DNA of 64,000 nucleotides from Locusta migratoria (GCA_026315105.1 CM048748.1:475629150-475693149); one strand, 5' to 3'; counted from the stretch's first letter, positions 52,654 through 63,797 are shown. The notes: generated from the letters alone by a model not told the origin. A program made the numbers and translations.

Positions 52654-53900
52654 CTAGCTAAACCGGCCACGCTTCGCTGTGGCTCACTGTAATATGAAAT
52701 AAATAGAAAAGGAAATACTGTAACTCATGTGAACATGGAATCACCGAGAGAATGCATCAATCATATCAATATCGTTCGTTAGGCTGCCGTGGCTACCTGA
52801 AACGAAAGTTATAAAAACATAGCTTCACAGATACTCATTATTTTAAACCCACAAGATAGATTACATCTTTTGCCTTTCGTTTTCTCCACAAACATACAGA
52901 TCAGTTACCGACTCCGGACCACATGAAGTATATATCACGTTAGAAAAAAGCTATTGTTTTCTACATTCCTTCCATCATTTCCGCTATGTCTGTCTCCTAC
53001 TTCCCCACTTTTCATCCTCCCTCTATCTAATACCCGGCCTCTGTTTATCATTCCACGAAAAGTTGTTACTTTAGTGTCGCATTTTCACCGTAGCACCTGA
53101 TCGGTACGCAAGGGAGAAGTTGGTACCTCTTCAATTTTCGACGCTCACAGCGTGGTCAGAGATATAGATATGAAAACATTTGCTTCCTTTTTCCACTCTT
53201 CAAAGCGCCTTTTGAATTGTGTAGGTTTCATTGGCCTCCTTGAATAATTATAGATGTTCAAATGTTTATTAAGCTTAACTGCTGGTTCATCAGTTTCTAA
53301 ACTCACAAACTGCTTATGAACTACCTTATACTAAAAACGACACAAACATCCATGCCAGAGGGGGCATTGGAATCCCCGACGGGAAACGGCCTTACGTATC
53401 GGACCATAGCGCCTCAATGTACAATTTAAAAAGTGCTTGTGTGTCTCCCCTCCCCCTCTTCGTCATTTCCTACCCTTCCTGTATCTTGTCTTAGAAGTGT
53501 AACGTAGAACCATGTGTAGTCTTATGTTCAACTACATCCGAATATCTCCGAATGCTTAGAAATATTGATACAACGTACTACTGGATTACGCGCAAGTTTT
53601 TACATGCCTATTTTTAAATATATATCGTATACGAATTTACATAAATTTTTCAGCGTGGGAAAGGTGGTGCCCAAGTGTGGTCGCTAAAGTGTGACATATA
53701 TAGGATGTGTGTAACATATTAAAGAAATAGGTATCTAAAAACTTCCTCTGTTACAGTGCAACGTTTTGACAAATTTGGACTCAATCGGCGAAGAACATTT
53801 TGAGATTTTCAAACACACAGAAACCAACACAAAATTTTTATATATAGAGATTCTTATAATTTTTAAAAGAAATAAAAAAATATATATTATCCTGCTCGAA
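52654..53900 (-). mobile_element. Second Helitron-like family, minus copy
   Basis: On the minus strand the end reads CCACAGCGAAGCGTGG (hairpin), CCGGTTTAG, then CTAG at 52657-52654. The hairpin differs from that of the 51029 family. The body has short CT-rich and AT-rich segments without coding. The left limit near 53900 is a guess. Contains a degraded type A SINE. Confidence 0.4.
53252..53418 (-). mobile_element. SINE, type A, degraded
   Basis: Minus-strand copy with a diverged B-box (GGGGGCATTGGAATCCCC) and an incomplete head. Tail recognisable as ATGTTCAAATGTTTATTAAG. Confidence 0.75.
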
Positions 53901-53939
53901 CTATTTTGTCACAAAAGTATACATATGAGATCGACTAGT

Positions 53940-54716
53940 AACAGGTGATCAAAAAGTCAGTACAAATTTGAAAACTTGATAAATCACGAAATAATGTAGG
54001 TAGAGAGGTAAAAATTGACATACATGCTTGGAATGACATGGGGTTTTATTAAAAGAAAAACAAAACAAACAAACAAAAAGTTCGACAGATGGCGCTTGAT
54101 CTCTCAGACAAAGCAAAGATGATGCTCTTTACAGGAAATGCTCAATACGTTCACAATCATTCCTCAACAATAGCTGTAGTCGAGAAATAATGTTGTGAAC
54201 AGCACTGTAAACCATGTTAGGAGGTATGGTGAGTCATTGGCGTCGGATATTGTCTTTCAGCATCCCTAGAGAAGTCGGTCGATCACGATACACTTGCCAC
54301 TTCAGGTAACCCCGAAGCCAATAATCGCACCGACTGAGGTCAGGGGACCTGGGAGGCCAAGCATGACGCAAATGGCGGCTGAGCACACGATCATCACCAA
54401 ACGACGCGTGCAACAGGTCTTCCACGCGTCTAGCAATGTGGGGTGGAGCGCCACCCCGTATAAAAATCGTACGTTCCAGAAGGTGTTTATTAGCCAGGCT
54501 GGGTACGATGCGACTCTCTAAGACATCGGCGTACATCTCACCCGTGACGGTAGCACTTAAAAAACGAGAATCACGCAGTTCCGATGACGGTAGATGTGGT
54601 TCTAATAAAACCCCATGCCATTCCAAGTACGTGTGTCAATTATTACTTCTTTATCTTCATTATTACGCGATTTATTGAGTTTTGAAACTTATACTTACTC
54701 TTTGATCACCCGGCAT
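53940..54716 (-). mobile_element. Mariner-like element, internally deleted
   Basis: Termini GGTGATCAAAAAGTCAGTAC at 53944 and GAGTTTTGAAACTTATACTT ... TTTGATCACC at about 54678-54710 are the same inverted ends as the 611-1932 element. The gene for the first half of the transposase is gone and the second half is kept. Confidence 0.8.
54234..54626 (-). pseudogene. Mariner-like transposase, C-terminal half
   Basis: A 130-codon minus-strand frame: ELRDSRFLSATVTGEMYADV, then TIFIRGGAPPHIARRVEDLL (the expected QDGAPPH aspartate has become Gly), VLSRHLRHAWPPRSPDLSRC and DYWLRGYLKWQVYRDRPTSL. It keeps the third acidic motif (PDLxxCDYW) but has lost the second catalytic Asp, so it cannot catalyse transposition. 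Same family as 611-1932. Confidence 0.75.
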
Positions 54717-54829
54717 ATGAGAGACATACGAGTTGCGCTTTTTTTTTTCTAGTGCGCCTCAAAACGCCTGTGAGAGAACACTCTCGACGTATACTAGGAA
54801 AACGCGAAGTCTCATCCCAAACTGAATGT

Positions 54830-55250
54830 TCGTGACCGGTGATCCTGGAAGAAGTGCGGTGCGCGGAGTACGCGAGTTCGCGGGGAGTGCGTCGGTCGGA
54901 CTCACCTTGCAGTCGGGCGGCATGTCTGGTGGTCGGCGGCGCGGTCGCGGAGACTGTGGCGGTGGCTGCGGCTGGCCTGGCCTGGTCTGCTCTCTGGCTG
55001 GGCGTTGGCCACTACCAGTCGCGTCCGCTCTGCCGGTGTCTGCAGTGGTGGTGGGGTGGGGGCAGGTAGTGGAGGCTGCGCCCCGGGCCGCCACCACTAC
55101 GCGAAACGCCGGCCGGCCGGCCTGCGGCGCGCCTCTGCCAGTGGCCGCGCTCTGCAGAGTGGGCCGCGAGAAAGCGAGCCAAGCAGGAGCGACCGATGCC
55201 AGCCAGCAGCAGCCAGACCACCGATCCCCACCACAAAACTAGTCATTTCA
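54830..55250. other. GC-rich stretch, no gene assigned
   Basis: CpG-rich block with overlapping open frames in several frames. No signature in any of them. Not obviously related in sequence to the GC-rich block at 42298-42720. Confidence 0.35.
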
Positions 55251-55386
55251 CTTTTCAAATTTTACAACCTTATAAGCAGTGGGTGTGATTTTGGCCCACT
55301 TTAGGTTACGGTAGTAACACTAAAAGTGGGCCTTTGCGATCGTCTTTTCACAGCTCGAAATTTAAATGAAAATAACGGCTTAACCA

Positions 55387-56150
55387 TTCATCTGACACGA
55401 AAACTGAATAACCGAATTTGTAGAGGAGAAAATTCTCTACAAATTTGCCCTCTTATGTTTTTTTCATATCTCGTATCGTTTCAGAGATATTTGGAAAAAA
55501 AAAAAAATAACGGCGATTTTGCGATGTCTGTCTGTCTGTCCGTAACGTGTTCCCTGTTTTTAAGACGAAACGTTCAACCGATCAGCACCAAACTTTACAA
55601 ACATAATTGTAGGCCGACAGAGACCAGAACCTCCCTTTTTCAAATTTTTCGGACAAAAAATACGGTGGTAATACCAAAAAAAGCCGTTTCTAATATAATT
55701 GTAATTGCAAACGAACCGTTCATCTGACACGAAAATTTAATAACCTAATTGGTAGATGGGAAAATTCTCTACAACTTAGCTCCATTATGTTTTTTTCACA
55801 TCTTGCATCGTTGCAGAGATATTTTGCGATTTGACGACGTCTGTCTGGCTGTAATGTGTTCCCACTTTTTAGGTCGAAACGTTCAACTGATCGGCACCAA
55901 ATTTTAGAGATATAATTGTTGGCTACCAGAGACCAGAACCTCGCTTTTTGAAATATTTCGGACAAGAAATACGTTTGTAACACCAATAAAAGCCATTTGT
56001 AATGTAATTTTAATTGCAAATAAAAAGTTCATCTGACGCCAAAATTGAATAAACGAATTTGTACAGGAGAAAATTCTCTACAACTTTGTTCCCATACGTT
56101 TTTTTTTTCATATCTCGTATTGTTTGAGAGATATTTGCAAAAATAACGGA
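55387..56150. repeat. Tandem array, about 2.4 units of 309-332 bp
   Basis: TTCATCTGAC starts at 55387, 55719 and 56028. Each unit contains GAAAATTCTCTACAA, a T-run with CATATCTCGTATCGTTTCAG or variant, a GTCTGTCTG/GTAACGTGTTCCC segment, GAAACGTTCAACCGATC and CAGAGACCAGAACCTC. Unit 3 is partial. Confidence 0.85.
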
Positions 56151-56439
56151 GTTTTGACACCTTTCATTGAATTAACGGAAACCAGCCGTTCGCAGATGTC
56201 ACGTACCATTCCTTGCCCAGAACTATCTGTGGCATACGCCATCTTGCGTAGCGTATTTGATGATTTTCTTATTGTAACTTACACGTTGTCTTTTCAAAGA
56301 AATGGCGCACTGAAGAATTAACAAAAACACGCCGTCCTTCGCACGATAAATGATAATCTAGTGTCTACAAATGCCATGTTAGCTTCAGTTAACGACGACT
56401 ATCAATGGTATAAGATTAGAGAACACAACGTGCAACTTT

Positions 56440-56515
56440 TAGCTGTAGCGTCGTGGGTAATGCGTTACACTATGAAGCTGGAGGTCAGTGGTTCGAAACC
56501 CCCTGCTCCCTATTT
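56440..56515 (+). repeat. tRNA-like sequence
   Basis: GTAGCGTCGTGGGTAATGCG (D-arm-like) and GGTCAGTGGTTCGAAACCCC (T-arm/B-box) at tRNA spacing. Acceptor arms do not pair, so not a gene. Possibly a relic tRNA-derived promoter. Confidence 0.4.
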
Positions 56516-57774
56516 TTTCCCCCAAAAGGGTTTCAGACACTCTTATTAATTTATTTTTTATTATTTAGATTATTATTTTGGTCCAAAATGTTTGCAAAAA
56601 CGTATAAAACTACAAATCTAAAGTGGGCCGTAAAACACGTCAGTGCGATTTTTTATTTATTTATTTATTTGAATGCTAAGGATAGTGTGTGTGTGTGTGG
56701 GGGGGGGGGACAAGGGTGTCACTGTTTGTGTTAAGTGACCGTGACCGCTAAAATTCACAAATAAATTTTCTATTCTGGTTTTGGTTACAACTTGACTAAG
56801 CGATAAGATTTAGTACATTCCTTTCACCTATCTTAATTGAATCCGTTCTGACCATTGTTTCTTGTGATAGTGTTGCATAATTATTGTGTTTGTAAATTTA
56901 TGTGCTAATTAGAACAGTTCAGTGTACGGATTTTGTGCTGATAAACTGGTCTATTAATGAGAGCAGCAAGTAGTTTGTTCATGAATCCACTAAAGTTCAT
57001 AATTAAAGATTTTCTCAGTCTTAATGAAAGTTCAAATTATTAAGTCAGTTAATGTTGGTAACAGTTAAAGTGATTTGTCTGATCAGAAGAGAAGTAGATC
57101 ACGTAAAGAGATAAGAAATACTTGCAGTGAGTGATACTTGAAATCTTTACCAGATTTGTAGGACTTTTTTTTATTACGTTGAATCGGTATGGTAATTGTT
57201 GTTTAAATAGGTACATTATCAAGTGCAGTGATTTTGGTATCCAATTAATATCAAAAGTCTTTGTTTGACATCCTGTGACATTCAAGTGACGAAAATATCA
57301 CAGCAGTAGCACGCTGGTTTTTGGCTGTCGCAGTCGAATTGTCCATATATAGTCTGGATACCAGTATGGTGCACGCTAACAGACCTGAACATTTCATTTG
57401 CTAACATTGTTTCTCGCACACGAGATTAATTTCATTACTGTTGACTTATTAATTACTGTACAATTTAAAGTGTTATCCCCTTGCGCATCAAACAAAACCA
57501 GATACACCTAAGATCATTGCATTCCATGTCAGTTGCAATTTATTCCAACAGGGCAAAGGAAGGTAATAAGTCTCATTGCTTAGTCAAGTTATTCTGTAAC
57601 CAATACCACAACAGAAAATTTATTTGTGAATTTTAGCGGGCATGGTCACTTCCTAACACAAACAGTGACACGTTTATTCCTACACACTCACACATACTAC
57701 CTTTAGCATTCACATAAAATAAATAAATAAAACTAAAAATAAAATAAAAAACACACTGCTTATAACTTCTCTAC

Positions 57775-57903
57775 CCGATTAAGGGATCTAACATTTCACG
57801 CTCCGATCCGCGGAATGCCAGTGTTGTCTTTCCTGATGACGACGTCCTCCCGAGTAGTCCCCGCCCGGAGATCCGAATGGGGGACCATTTTACCTCTGGA
57901 ATG
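57775..57903 (+). repeat. Dispersed repeat, left half
   Basis: Contains CCCGGAGATCCGAATGGGGG and CATTTTACCTCTGGAAT. It matches a long repeat I recall as common in Schistocerca DNA (from memory only), whose next part is found at 62461. The 57904-62460 element separates the halves. Confidence 0.6.
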
Positions 57904-57959
57904 CAGGCTGATTCTAAAGTCACTATACATGTCAGTGATATAGTAACGGAACGGCGTAC

Positions 57960-59040
57960 CGCCTAAAATTCAAACTGGCTATTAGTGTACCGGCTAACGT
58001 TCTTTCTTAAATCTGTTAACAATAGACCAACTATTAATTGTAGCATAGATTTCGGAAAGAAAATTGGAAAGTTTTAGGTTAGTTCCAGTTGCCATCATAA
58101 CAGTCGAAACGTTCGAATTGCACTTTCGCAAAATTCCAGTGGAATCTGACTGGCGGTCAAATGTTCGAATTGGCCAATGAAGAGTTCCGACTAGTTACGA
58201 CCGAGACAGAGGAAATGCCTCTTGCCGACTCCAAAGCGTTCAAGAAATTTCGTCGAAAGAGATAAGCCACTATATGCGCAACGTCTTTGCCTAATCGTTG
58301 AAGGAAAATTCTGATAATTCCTTAAATAATTTAAGAGACCGTACATCGCAACATTTTGACTTAATTTCCATTGACTGAATCATGGAACACTGCACGACTT
58401 ACGTATGTTTTCGTGCTTAGCATCACACGTTTTAAGCACGGTTCGCTGTCAAGATAAAATATTTACCGTAAATATTATGTTTACTTAACAGTCTTATTCG
58501 CACTGTAGTCAGTTTAAGATTATAAAATAGTGTGTCGTAGCATTGGTAGGAATTTTAATCTCTTTGCCCAATGCTTCTTCAACCGGTTCGATTTGTACAT
58601 TTTCAACTGTTGGTAACGCTACCGATTTTCCTTCTTACTGCGGTTATCACTTGGTTCCGTCTTTAAAAGTTGCACTCAGTTCCATTGTCCGAATTTTGGA
58701 AAGGGTTTCGTGTGATGTGAGTATACTTTAAATTCCCGGCAGCAACACACACTCTTCTGGAACGCCATTCCGATTAGTTACGATAAGATGTCTTTGTCCA
58801 AAGCCGATGGGTGGTACCCTCATTTATACAAAATCCTTGAATACATTAAAAATGAGGTTAAAATCTGTAAATTATAGCTATATGTTGTTACTGTATTCAG
58901 ATGCCTAAATCTTTACTTCCTCGATTTTCTAAAAATGTCCATTTGACTCATTTTATGTCGAATGGGCAGAGTACTGCCTAAAATTTTTTTCCGCCGATCA
59001 GGGTACTGCGTAAAATTGTTTTTCCAACTAAATCACTGAC
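57960..59040. other. No gene recognised
   Basis: The left interior of the TIR element. AT-rich, no signature; short frames only. Confidence 0.45.
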
Positions 59041-59049
59041 AGTAACGGA

Positions 59050-59960
59050 ATATTTGTTTCTTGTAGGTAATACGACAGAATGCTATTAAGGATGAACGAA
59101 TTGCTGTTGTTTCTGCCCATCTTCGTGGATTGACATATGAACAGGTGCGGGCAGACACCGCATCTACCTGGAGACTTAGTAGCAGCTGGGTATTCCTTTA
59201 AACCACTGTGTATGGACAGTTCTTCGTTACAAACTGCACAAACGTGCGTTCCATATCCAGGTCGTCCATAAGCTTGAAGCGGAGGACTATGCAGCCAGAC
59301 AAGCTGTGTGTCGTGACCTGCTACAAGCAGTGGAAAACGATGATCTGATGCAAAGTGTCTTGTTCACTGATGAAGCTACATTTCATACCTGTAAACATGT
59401 GAACAAACGCATCTACAGGATCTGGGCAGACGAACAACCGAGTGTGCTGCAGGATCTGGGCAGCGGGACGCAGCAAAAGTGAATGTGTGGTTAGGGATAA
59501 CCAGGTCAGCAGTGTACGGGCCCTTCTCCTTCGCAGAACAGACCGTTACTGGAACCACATACCTAGATATGTTGGGACAGTTTTTGGAGTCCCAGTTGAT
59601 ATCTGATGGGATTATGGATACTGTCGTTTTTCAACAGGATGGTGCTGCATCCCATTTAGCACGCGTTGTTCGAGATTATCTGAATCGAGCATTTTCCGGC
59701 AGACGGATTGGTCATGCCTCTCCACGGATGTAGGAACTCCACTCTCCTGACGCCCTTAGACTTTTTTGCATGGGGGTTTATCAAGTGTAAGGTATACCAG
59801 GTGAAGATCCGCAGCACTGAACAATGAACACAGCGGATTAGAACCGCGGCTGCTGAGATTACACCAGACGTGCTTGGGCAGGATTTTCGGTCTACAGTGG
59901 ATCGCTGGCGCGTATGCCTCGACACGAAAGGTGGTCACATCGAAATGTACTGAAATTATG
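59050..59960 (+). pseudogene. Tc1/mariner-type transposase relic
   Basis: Broken frames. LRYKLHKRAFHIQVVHKLEA precedes RQAVCRDLLQAVENDDLMQS and VLFTDEATFH (first acidic motif). NVWLGITRSAVYGPFSFAEQ leads to DTVVFQQDGAASHLARVVRD (second Asp) and a shifted SPD region near 59750. A C-terminal STVDRWRVCLDTKGGHIEMY-like tail closes near 59955. At least three frameshifts or stops. Probably the transposase of the surrounding 57904-62460 element. Confidence 0.7.
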
Positions 59961-59997
59961 TCTTATTGTGACGTAAGTTGTAGCGCCATTATATATA

Positions 59998-60485
59998 CAG
60001 AGTGTCCCAGCTATACAAATCACATAAACAATGGCGTTGATTGCATCGCAATATTCCAATTACATCCCGAGATATTGCGACGCGAAGTTGACGCTTGAAA
60101 CACGCGAAACGCGCGGCTAGCGCACGTCCTGAGCAGCATGGGGTTCTCTCCTGAGTCGCAGGACGTGCGCTAGCCGCGCGTTTCGCGTGTTTCAAGCGTC
60201 AACTTCGCGTCGCAATATCTCGGGATGTAACTGGAATATTGCGATGCAATCAACGCCATTGTTTATATGATTTGTCATGCAATGGACTGCTGAAGAAAAA
60301 ATATAGGGTGCCCATTAAAAAAAACATAAGTTTGTGTTAAAAACACATTTGCTTTCGTTTTAGAATGTTTCCAAATATGTACATTCATGGGCCCCAGCCG
60401 TACATTGGTACCGGTGAAAGTCGTTTTCCAATAGCTGTTATTGTTCCAGAGATATTTTGGGTGGACAAGATAGCTGGGACACCCA
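59998..60485. mobile_element. MITE with TIR GTGTCCCAGCTAT
   Basis: GTGTCCCAGCTAT at 60002-60014 and its complement at 60470-60482 are identical inverted ends, with CAG outside on the left and CC on the right. The left TIR is followed immediately by the long palindrome. The rest is AT-rich non-coding sequence. Confidence 0.75.
60015..60275. repeat. 117-bp near-perfect palindrome with 27-nt loop
   Basis: Left arm 60015-60131 and right arm 60159-60275 are reverse complements with two mismatches visible (CACATAAAC versus CATATAAAC; TCCAATTAC versus TCCAGTTAC). Loop 60132-60158 reads AGCAGCATGGGGTTCTCTCC then TGAGTCG. RNA from either strand would fold into a long hairpin. Arms hold GC-rich GCGAAACGCGCGGC next to the loop. 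Confidence 0.95.
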
Positions 60486-61043
60486 TAAATGAATGAATGT
60501 TTGTCTGTATGTCCTCTATGTGTTCATAAACGATTCATCCGATTGCAATGAAACTTTGGTGAACTGTTCACCGTACACCCACAAAGGTTCCTGATCACAA
60601 AAACAAAAGAGCACGAAACATAGCTCAGGAGATATGACGTCATAAATAATGAGAGGCCAGCGCGTGAGAATACCCAGATTTTTGCGTCAATTATTGTTAG
60701 GGTCCTGGAACAAAGTTTGCATGTAATTTCGGACGTTTCTGAAGCGTAAAACTGTCGCATCAGGCATGACCTTGTAAACAATATAGTTGCAAGATACTGC
60801 GACGAGACTTTATTCACACAGTGTTTGAGAACAACAGTAGCGACTTGCAACCAACTGTAAACATGATTTCTAACCTTGATGGAACTTTTTCTCGCTGACA
60901 ACAATAGCAACATTATGAAAGGAAAAAAGTTTCTCGCTTACTACTTTTTCGCTGTTCATGAACTAAAACTACAGCATTCGTTATGACGTTACAATTTATA
61001 ATTTGTACACTACAAATTGTAGCCGCAGGAAATTTTACATATA

Positions 61044-61942
61044 CAAGGTATTACAAAGAGGTACGGCCAAACTTTTAGGAAACATTCCTCACACACAAAG
61101 AAAGAAAATATGTTATGTGGACATGTGTCCGGAAACGTTTAATTTCCATGTTAGAGCTCATTTTATTACTTCTCTTCAAATCACATTAATCATGGAATGG
61201 AAACACACAGCAACAGAACGTACCAGCGAGACTTCAAACACTTTGTTACAGGAAATGTTCAAAATGATCTCCGTTAGCGAGGATACATGCATCCAACCTC
61301 CGTCGCATGGAATCCCTGATGCGCTGATGCAGCCCTGGAGAATGGCGTATTGTATCACAGCCGTCGACAATACGAGCAAGAAGAGTCTCTACATTTGGTA
61401 CCGGGGTTGCGTAGACAAGAGCTATCAAATGCCCCCATAAATGAAATTCAAGAGAGTTGAGGTCAGGAGAGCGTGGAGGCCATGGAATTGGTCCGCCTCT
61501 ACCAATCCATCGGTCACCGAATCTGTTGTTGAGAAGCGTACGAACACGTCGACTGAAATATGCAGGAGCTCCATCGTGCATGAACCACATGTTGTGTCGT
61601 ACTTGTAAAGGCACATGTTCTAGCAGCACGGGTAGAGGACCCCGTATGAAATCATGATAACGTGCTCCATTGAGTGTAGGTGGAAGAACATGAGGCCCAA
61701 TCAAGACATCACCAACAATTCCTGCCCAAACGTTCACAGAAAATCTGAGTTGATTGGGGGAATCGAGGAAGTACAGTACAATTGGGTATTTTGACAATTG
61801 TCTGCACGAATTATTTCAATTTACATTTAAAGATAAATACAAAAGTGAGCTCTAACATGGAAATTAGGCGTTTCCGGACACATTTCTTTGCGTGTGAGTA
61901 ATGTTTCCTGAAAGTTTGGCGGTACCTTTTTGTAACACCCTG
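61044..61942 (-). mobile_element. Tc1/mariner-type element with about 110-bp TIRs, TA target
   Basis: The left end AAGGTATTACAAAGAGGTAC at 61045 and the right end complement GGGTGTTACAAAAAGGTACC are inverted and stay similar for about 110 bp (through TTAGGAAACATT, GTGTCCGGAAACG and TAATTTCCATGTTAGAGCTC). TA flanks at 61042-61043 and 61943-61944. It holds the second half of a transposase on the minus strand; the first half is deleted. Confidence 0.82.
61246..61797 (-). pseudogene. DDE transposase, C-terminal half
   Basis: A 183-codon minus-strand frame. SPNQLRFSVNVWAGIVGDVL leads in. HNMWFMHDGAPAYFSRRVRT carries the second catalytic Asp in HDGAPA. DRWIGRGGPIPWPPRSPDLN and SLEFHLWGHLIALVYATPVP carry the third motif, and the end is MRRRLDACILANGDHFEHFL. 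The C-terminus is complete. The N-terminal DNA-binding domain and first Asp are missing from the element, so it is defective although this frame is uninterrupted. Confidence 0.82.
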
Positions 61943-62460
61943 TAGCTGAATGTACCTTCGAAATTGTATCACAGTACGACAAGTAGTTCATGAGATATGA
62001 ACAATAACGTTCATAGAAAATCGCCCTATCACGCACCAATTTTTAATCTATTACTTCTTTACTACTAATTCTATTCGCAATAGATTTTACAGACATGTAG
62101 CACTTATACATATATATATACCTGAAAAATTATTCAGTTTTACAACGTGTAACTCAGTAAATATGGGATCATGCGAATTTTACATGCCATTTGTATTTTG
62201 ATTGTTATCTTTCTTTGTTTGGATATTGCACGTATAATTTTGTACATTATGCATGACAGCGTTATTTCTTACATATTCTCCGATAAATATAACATATTGT
62301 TAGAAAATAGGAGATGGACAGAGAGAAGGGATATGAGAAGTACTAACGCAAGGCGGGAATAAATAAATAAATAAATAAATACCCGAGCAACGTCGGGTTT
62401 TTAGCTACTTGGTTAATAAAATGTAACTACAAAAGGTATAGTGACTTTAGAATCACCCTG

Positions 62461-62800
62461 TATTTCACCCAAGAAGACGCCATCATCATATTATCCATAC
62501 AGTAGAGCTCTCATCTCTTCGGCAAAAGTAACTGCTGTAGTTTCAGCCGTTTGCATTAGCTGCATGGCAAAGCCATATTAGTTGATGTTTCAAGATCAGT
62601 TCAGTCAGTCAAGTAGACTGTTGCCTCGCAGCAGTGAAAACGCTGCTGCCCCTCTTCGGGAAACCCACAGCTGCCCCTACCGCGTTCTCGCCTACGGTAC
62701 AGCTATCTGTATCGTTGAGGCACGCAAGCCACCCCACCTCGGCAATGCCTGTGGTTCATGGAGGTGGAACGCGAAAGTTCTGTAACAAATAATTAGTGTG
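62461..62800 (+). repeat. Dispersed repeat, right half
   Basis: TTTCACCCAAGAAGACGCCA onward, with GCTGCTGCCCCTCTTCGGGA, ACGGTACAGCTATCTGTATC and TTCATGGAGGTGG. Continues the family begun at 57775-57903. Non-coding as far as I can see. Confidence 0.55.
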
Positions 62801-63593
62801 ATGCTCTGGAACTCTCTCGTAGCCCCACTGCTTGTAACGGAGTGCTGGCAGCTGTTCGTGTTTCAACGACCTTCCACCGTCGTCGTTATAATGTGATGAC
62901 CTTGGCGGCCACAAAAATACCATCTGCACCTCCAGTAACGCCAAGTAAAGAACGCAGGACTCTGCCTTGTTTCAAATCAATATTGCACATGTCCATGCGC
63001 TACTAAGTTAATGTTTTCGCAAAATACCAAGCCTCTCCACGTCTCCACGAACGGTGTTTTCCTAACTAGTAGTGAACGACAAAGTGATAGTTGACGCCTC
63101 GTCGTGAAGGTCAAGAGTGACAGTATGTGCGAGGTTGGAGTCCCCAGAAGAAACAATAAATATGTCAGCAATATTCCTTCCTATCATACAATAGCAAATG
63201 GTGCCGGTTCGAATTCCTGCCTGAAAACAATTGATTGTATCGTCGTTTCAGGTACTAGTATAATGCTATTTGACAACTTATTTAATATCTGAGATCTGAT
63301 TGTGCTTAGTTAACAAATCATCAATATACTGCAGTCTATTCCACAACTTTATGATGTATGACATCTGTGAATTGCACTATGTTACATATCTTCAGCGGTT
63401 ACGTCTCAGCAACAATACCAGATTCATGAAATTCCTGGTGCAGTGCTAAGATTATCATTTATTTCTGGGTTCAGGTATCGGTCTTGGAAATCGGTACTAA
63501 TGAAAACGTCAGTGTTTTACGCCTATTTATGCCTAGAGATCACGCATATCAACGTTGCCCCTGAGCGGAGAATGTTGGGAGCTGCAGCTTGCA
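62801..63593. other. No gene recognised
   Basis: Mixed sequence. A B-box-like GTGCCGGTTCGAATTCC at about 63201-63217 is isolated. Nothing else identified. Confidence 0.45.
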
Positions 63594-63797
63594 GCCGGCC
63601 GCGGTGGCCGAGGAGACTGAAGCGCTTCAGTCACGGTCTTCACGGCCACTACGGTCGGGGGTTCGAATCCCCCCTCGGGCATGGATATTTGTGCCGTCCT
63701 AGTTCGTAAGTAGTTCATAAGTAGTTTGTAAGTTTAGGGACTGATGACCCCGTAGTTAAGTCCAATAAGCCTTACAAACATTTGAACATTTGAACAT
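63594..63797 (+). mobile_element. SINE, head type A, with 11-bp TSD
   Basis: Near-consensus full-length copy with CATTTGAA repeated at its end. The direct repeat TGCAGCTTGCA is identical at 63583-63593 and 63798-63808. Confidence 0.93.

Larger units (their letters stand above)
55282..56640. mobile_element. Insertion carrying a tandem array, possible 5-bp TSD
   Basis: CAGTG occurs on both sides (55277-55281 and 56641-56645). Near each end the block GGCCCACTTTAG is inverted (about 55293-55304 and complement 56618-56629). It splits the left tip of the fold-back element. Interior: tandem units of about 320 bp and a tRNA-like segment. No transposase recognised. Confidence 0.6.
55270..57766. mobile_element. 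Large fold-back element, interrupted
   Basis: The outermost repeat TTATAAGCAGTG is at 55270-55281, with its complement at 57755-57766. After skipping the 55282-56640 insertion the left arm continues (TTTTTTATTTATTTATTT, GAATGCTAAGGATAGT, GTGTCACTGTTTGTGTTA, AAATTCACAAATAAATTTTC) to about 56830. The right arm mirrors this from 57545 to 57766. Arms are about 200 bp and the centre about 710 bp with no recognised gene. Confidence 0.7.
60486..62408 (+). mobile_element. Helitron-like element, plus copy with 3' terminus
   Basis: The right end is ACCCGA-GCAACG-TCGGGT (perfect 6-bp hairpin, 62381-62398), then TTTTAGCTAC. The final CTAC, where CTAG is expected, is a change or an end one base off. A (AAAT)n tract precedes the hairpin. 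The body is the reverse complement of 51029-52320. A Tc1/mariner-type element at 61044-61942 interrupts it. Confidence 0.6.
57904..62460 (+). mobile_element. 4.6-kb TIR element splitting a dispersed repeat
   Basis: The ends are CAGGCTGATTCTAAAGTCAC plus TATAC on the left and the complement of CAGGGTGATTCTAAAGTCAC plus TATAC on the right, 25 bp with one mismatch. TA follows the right end, and TG, perhaps a mutated TA, precedes the left. CAGGG ends and TA targeting fit Tc1/mariner. It contains a transposase relic at 59050-59960, a MITE and a Helitron-like element. Confidence 0.7.

Noticed and set aside
54826..55304. ORFs of about 75-140 codons in the GC-rich block
   Set aside because: Several mutually overlapping frames on both strands with low-complexity Gly/Ala/Arg content and no signature.
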